Assembly (NCBI GenBank): GCA_910595805.1
Contig: CAJVCK010000022.1
Coordinates: 1-9,799, forward strand
DNA: 9,799 nt
Direction of reading: 5' to 3'
Source: an uncultured Candidatus Thioglobus sp.
Lineage (GTDB): Bacteria > Pseudomonadota > Gammaproteobacteria > PS1 > Thioglobaceae
Shown here: positions 6,992 through 9,799 of the stretch, piece by piece
Position numbering within the stretch: position 1 is the stretch's first letter
Layout of the letters: every line of letters starts with the position of its first letter
Translations under genes and position numbers: made by a program
Notes under the pieces: generated by a model
The model's database searches: none
Seen by the model: only the letters and a program-made list of their open reading frames with translations
What the model was told of the DNA's origin: nothing

Positions 6992-8181
6992 CTTGCTAAT
7001 TCGTCTCTCGTCTGAGCAAAAGCCATAATGGCTTTATCTAGGTCCTCTTTTGTGTGTGCAGCTGATATTTGTGTGCGAATTCTAGCCTTTCCTTTTGGCA
7101 CCACTGGAAAGAAAAAACCAATCGCATAAATGCCTTTATCTAAAAGCTTTTTACTCATGGCCTGTGCAAGGTTAGCATCACCTAGCATCACCGGTACAAT
7201 CGGATGGTCGCCATCGTCAACATTAAAACCAGCTGCCTGCATGCCTTTTCTAAAATAATGGGTATTAAATTCTAAACGATCACGCAATTCAGTAGAGTTG
7301 GACAGCATGTCTAACACCTTAAGTGATGCCGCACAAATCGATGGTGCTAGCGTGTTGGAGAATAAATAAGGGCGCGATCTTTGGCGTAGCATGTCAACTA
7401 TTTCTCTGCGAGCTGAAGTATAGCCTCCTGATGCACCACCAAGCGCCTTCCCAAAAGTGCCAGTAATAATATCCACTCTATCCATGACATTACAATATTC
7501 GTGCACACCACGACCATTTTTACCCATAAAGCCTACCGCATGACAATCATCATGATGAACCATCGCATCAAACTCATCAGCCAAATCACAAATTTTGTCT
7601 AATTGTGCAACAGTGCCATCCATAGAAAATACGCCATCTGTAGTAATTAGGATGCGTCTTGCTCCGCTCGCCTTCGCCTCAATAAGTTTGTCACGTAGGT
7701 CGCTCATATCGTTATTTTTGTATCTATAGCGTGCCGCCTTACACAAACGCACACCATCAATAATCGAAGCATGGTTAAGCTCATCAGAGATGATTGCATC
7801 TTCATTAGTTAAAATAGTTTCAAATAATCCAGTGTTAGCATCAAAACAAGCTGCATAAAGGATGGTATCCTCCATCCCTAAAAAGTCACTGACTCTACTC
7901 TCTAGAGTTTTATGAATAGATTGTGTACCACAAATAAAACGCACTGACGAAAGCCCAAAACCCCATTGAGAAAAGCTATCTTTTGCTGCTTGAATAACAT
8001 CTTTATTGTTGGCCAAACCTAAGTAATTATTAGCACACATATTAATAACTTCTGAGCCATCTTCTAAAGTAATGTCATTTTTTTGTTCTGAAGCAATAAT
8101 TCGCTCAGTCTTCCATAGGCCGGCTGCTTCAATTTCTTTTAGATCTTTAGTAATACTGTCTTTTGCACTTTTAAAGCTCAT
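6988..8181 (-). CDS. kbl: 2-amino-3-ketobutyrate CoA ligase (glycine C-acetyltransferase)
   Basis: This PLP enzyme splits 2-amino-3-ketobutyrate with CoA into glycine and acetyl-CoA, the second step of threonine degradation. The 397 residues match the family length (E. coli 398). Visible motifs are [10 protein letters not shown] (48-57), [28 protein letters not shown], the [10 protein letters not shown] cofactor segment (211-220) and the PLP lysine Lys245 in [13 protein letters not shown]. The C-terminal [11 protein letters not shown] region is also typical. The start codon lies one base after the tdh stop, so the two are almost certainly cotranscribed and translationally coupled. Related alpha-oxoamine synthases (BioF, HemA) are possible by fold, but the tdh neighbour and motif details favour Kbl. 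Confidence 0.97.
   Translation of the reverse strand: MSFKSAKDSITKDLKEIEAAGLWKTERIIASEQKNDITLEDGSEVINMCANNYLGLANNKDVIQAAKDSFSQWGFGLSSVRFICGTQSIHKTLESRVSDFLGMEDTILYAACFDANTGLFETILTNEDAIISDELNHASIIDGVRLCKAARYRYKNNDMSDLRDKLIEAKASGARRILITTDGVFSMDGTVAQLDKICDLADEFDAMVHHDDCHAVGFMGKNGRGVHEYCNVMDRVDIITGTFGKALGGASGGYTSARREIVDMLRQRSRPYLFSNTLAPSICAASLKVLDMLSNSTELRDRLEFNTHYFRKGMQAAGFNVDDGDHPIVPVMLGDANLAQAMSKKLLDKGIYAIGFFFPVVPKGKARIRTQISAAHTKEDLDKAIMAFAQTRDELAS
7019..7035. terminator. Weak candidate terminator hairpin inside the end of kbl
   Basis: AAAGCC (7019-7024) pairs perfectly with GGCTTT (7030-7035) around the loop ATAAT, with A residues before and TTTATC after on the + strand. It lies 28 bases beyond the DJ-1-family stop and inside the last codons of kbl on the other strand. 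It may stop transcripts of the rightward gene. The stem is short and the T tract poor, so a chance palindrome in coding sequence is a real alternative. Confidence 0.25.
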
Positions 8182-8182
8182 A

Positions 8183-9217
8183 TTAATCTTCCCAATTTAA
8201 AATCACCTTGCCAGATTCACCTGACAACATAGCATCAAAGCCTTTCTGGAAATCAGTATAGTGAAAACGATGAGTAATAATGTCTTTTAATGGCAAGCCG
8301 CTTTGCACCATCATTGACCCCTTGTACCAAGTCTCGAAAATCTCCCGACCATAAATACCTTTAATGGTTAACCCTTTAAATACCACTTGATCCCAGTCAA
8401 TGCCTGAGCCCGAAGGCATAATCGCCAGCATGGCAATATTACCCCCATTAATCATGAGACTCAGCATATCGCCGAATGCATGGGGTGAGCCAGACATTTC
8501 TAAACCAACATCAAAACCCTCAAAAATACCTAAACTCTGCATAAATTCAGTGGAAATATTTTCTTTGGCGACATTAATTGGGATGACTTTAGGTGCAACT
8601 TTTTTAGCAAGATCTAAACGATACTGGTTGATATCAGTAATAACAATATTACGTGCACCTGCGTGAGTCGCAACCATTGCTGCCATCACCCCAATTGGGC
8701 CTGCTCCAGTAATAAGTACATCCTCACCCACCATATTAAACGATAAAGCAGTATGAACTGCATTACCATATGGATCAAAACACGCTAATAAATCAGGTGA
8801 AATCTCTTGCGACGGCTTAAATACATTCTCAGCAGGGATTGACAAGTATTCGGCAAAACAGCCAGTACGATTAACACCAATACCAATCGTATTAGGACAA
8901 AGATGTTTTCGTCCTGCTAGACAATTACGACAACGACCACAAGTAATGTGTCCCTCACCAGAAACAATATCCCCAACTTGAAGATCGGTCACATTGGAGC
9001 CGAGTTCAACAATCTCTCCAGAAAACTCATGGCCAGTTGTCATCGGTACCGGAATGGTTTTTTGCGCCCATTCATCCCAATTATAAATATGAATATCAGT
9101 GCCGCAAATGGCCGTTTTTTTAATTTTTACCAAAACATCATTATTACCAACCTCTGGCATTTCGACGTCTTCTAACCAGATACCTTCTTTTGCATATTTT
9201 TTAACCAATGCCTTCAT
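8183..9217 (-). CDS. tdh: L-threonine 3-dehydrogenase
   Basis: This zinc-dependent medium-chain dehydrogenase oxidises threonine with NAD to 2-amino-3-ketobutyrate, the unstable substrate of the adjacent Kbl. The 344 residues are near the usual 341. Catalytic zinc ligands are Cys38 ([15 protein letters not shown], typical of Tdh) and His63-Glu64 (GHEFSG). The structural zinc is held by Cys93, Cys96, Cys99 and Cys107. The Rossmann loop is [11 protein letters not shown], and [21 protein letters not shown] is a Tdh-type C-terminal segment. A G-rich stretch (GGTGGGG) about eight bases upstream may be the ribosome binding site. It follows the MoeB/ThiF-family gene after 24 bases and precedes kbl by one base. 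Confidence 0.97.
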   Translation of the reverse strand: MKALVKKYAKEGIWLEDVEMPEVGNNDVLVKIKKTAICGTDIHIYNWDEWAQKTIPVPMTTGHEFSGEIVELGSNVTDLQVGDIVSGEGHITCGRCRNCLAGRKHLCPNTIGIGVNRTGCFAEYLSIPAENVFKPSQEISPDLLACFDPYGNAVHTALSFNMVGEDVLITGAGPIGVMAAMVATHAGARNIVITDINQYRLDLAKKVAPKVIPINVAKENISTEFMQSLGIFEGFDVGLEMSGSPHAFGDMLSLMINGGNIAMLAIMPSGSGIDWDQVVFKGLTIKGIYGREIFETWYKGSMMVQSGLPLKDIITHRFHYTDFQKGFDAMLSGESGKVILNWED

Positions 9218-9241
9218 TGTAAGACCCCACCGTTTAAATTA

Positions 9242-9799
9242 TTATCTGTTACAAATTGTACAAGATGTGTCTTTATTGATTACAACATTTCTAAAGCTTA
9301 GACTTAACGCATCAATAATCATTAATTTTCCAACTAACTGCTCACCAAGATTAAGTATTGTTTTAATTGCTTGTAACGCTTGCAATGTGCCAAGCATGCC
9401 TGCTACTGGCGCCAAGATGCCATTATCGGTGCAGTTTTCATCACTGTCACCTTCTACTGAATACAAACACTGATAACATGGCTGGTCAGCTTTATAACCC
9501 TTGAACACCGATAGCTGCCCTTCAAAACGAATCACCGCCGCTGAAACTAAAGGTATTTTCTCTTCAACACAAGCCTGATTGATTTTAAATCGAGTGTTGA
9601 AGTTGTCAGTACCGTCAAGTACGATATCAGCCTTTGCTACCCAAGCATTTAAATTATTTTCACTAAGGTCTTTCACGGTTGTGATTTTGATATCTGGATT
9701 AATCGAGTGCATCTTAGCCTTGGCAGAATCAACTTTGAATTCACCTATGTCATCCGTATGATGAATTACTTGGCGCTGTAGGTTAGAAAGCTCTACCTT
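9242..9799 (-). CDS. moeB: MoeB/ThiF/HesA-family adenylyltransferase, 5' end outside the window
   Basis: This E1-like enzyme activates the C terminus of a small sulfur-carrier protein (MoaD for molybdopterin, ThiS for thiamine, or a similar carrier) by adenylation. The reading frame stays open to the window edge, giving 185 residues of a protein usually near 250; the N-terminal ATP-binding glycine loop is missing. The first visible residues include ELSNLQRQ, with the conserved arginine, and DIGEFKVDSA. Then come VLDGTDNFNTR with the conserved aspartate, an RFEGQLSVF segment and the zinc-binding pairs CYQC (108-111 of the visible part) and CTIC (180-183). The conserved cysteine of NCTDNGILAPVAG is at 123. 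The methionine at 9712 is internal, since homologous sequence continues upstream of it. MoeB and ThiF cannot be separated on this fragment. The gene lies 24 bases before tdh and may share its transcript. Confidence 0.9.
   Translation of the reverse strand, partial: KVELSNLQRQVIHHTDDIGEFKVDSAKAKMHSINPDIKITTVKDLSENNLNAWVAKADIVLDGTDNFNTRFKINQACVEEKIPLVSAAVIRFEGQLSVFKGYKADQPCYQCLYSVEGDSDENCTDNGILAPVAGMLGTLQALQAIKTILNLGEQLVGKLMIIDALSLSFRNVVINKDTSCTICNR

Noticed and set aside
9710..9712. ATG as the start of the MoeB-family gene
   Set aside because: The 29 codons upstream to the window edge stay open and encode the conserved SNLQRQ and DIGEFKVDSA segments, so this methionine is internal.
9579..9761. 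Open frame on the + strand across the MoeB-family gene
   Set aside because: It opposes conserved MoeB/ThiF motifs on the - strand and has no ribosome binding site or known domain.
1..9799. Mobile elements, CRISPR arrays, toxin-antitoxin pairs, phage or defence genes
   Set aside because: I looked on both strands for transposases, repeat-spacer patterns, terminal inverted repeats and small gene pairs and saw none. Nearly all sequence is explained by known core and B12 genes.

Overview
This window looks like a chromosomal segment of an AT-rich gammaproteobacterium. Every gene I recognise has closest remembered relatives in that class, and the compact layout and base composition recall the SUP05/Thioglobus sulfur-oxidiser and thiotrophic-symbiont group. 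That placement is from memory of these families and no search supports it. I see no mobile element, CRISPR array, tRNA or rRNA, and no gene-free stretch longer than about 130 bases.

Left part (1-3296, + strand): a vitamin B12 salvage cassette. The window opens inside a cobalamin riboswitch, whose 5' half is cut off. It is followed by a hairpin covering the Shine-Dalgarno of a BtuB-type outer-membrane receptor. After a terminator-like hairpin and a possible second promoter come a small membrane protein that fits BtuM, the solitary ECF-type S component with a cobalt-binding cysteine, and CobO/BtuR, the cob(I)alamin adenosyltransferase. Together they describe B12 import across the outer membrane, import and probably decyanation at the inner membrane, and conversion to adenosylcobalamin. 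No BtuFCD ABC transporter is present in the window.

Middle part (3293-6378, - strand): glyA-nrdR-radA, a tight same-strand run in which the nrdR stop overlaps the radA start. It encodes serine hydroxymethyltransferase, the ribonucleotide reductase repressor and the RadA recombination ATPase. A DJ-1/YajL-family gene (6434-6991, +) is divergent from glyA across a 55-base AT-rich gap.

Right part (6988-9799, - strand): a MoeB/ThiF-family adenylyltransferase (its 5' end outside the window), then tdh and kbl, the two-step threonine to glycine plus acetyl-CoA pathway. Glycine made there is a substrate of the nearby glyA product.

The points most worth a second look are the riboswitch layout, with a likely kissing loop and a sequestered ribosome binding site; the riboswitch-btuB-btuM-cobO cassette; and two separate convergent gene pairs that each overlap by four bases at their stop codons. 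I found no wholly new system; most genes are well-known families.
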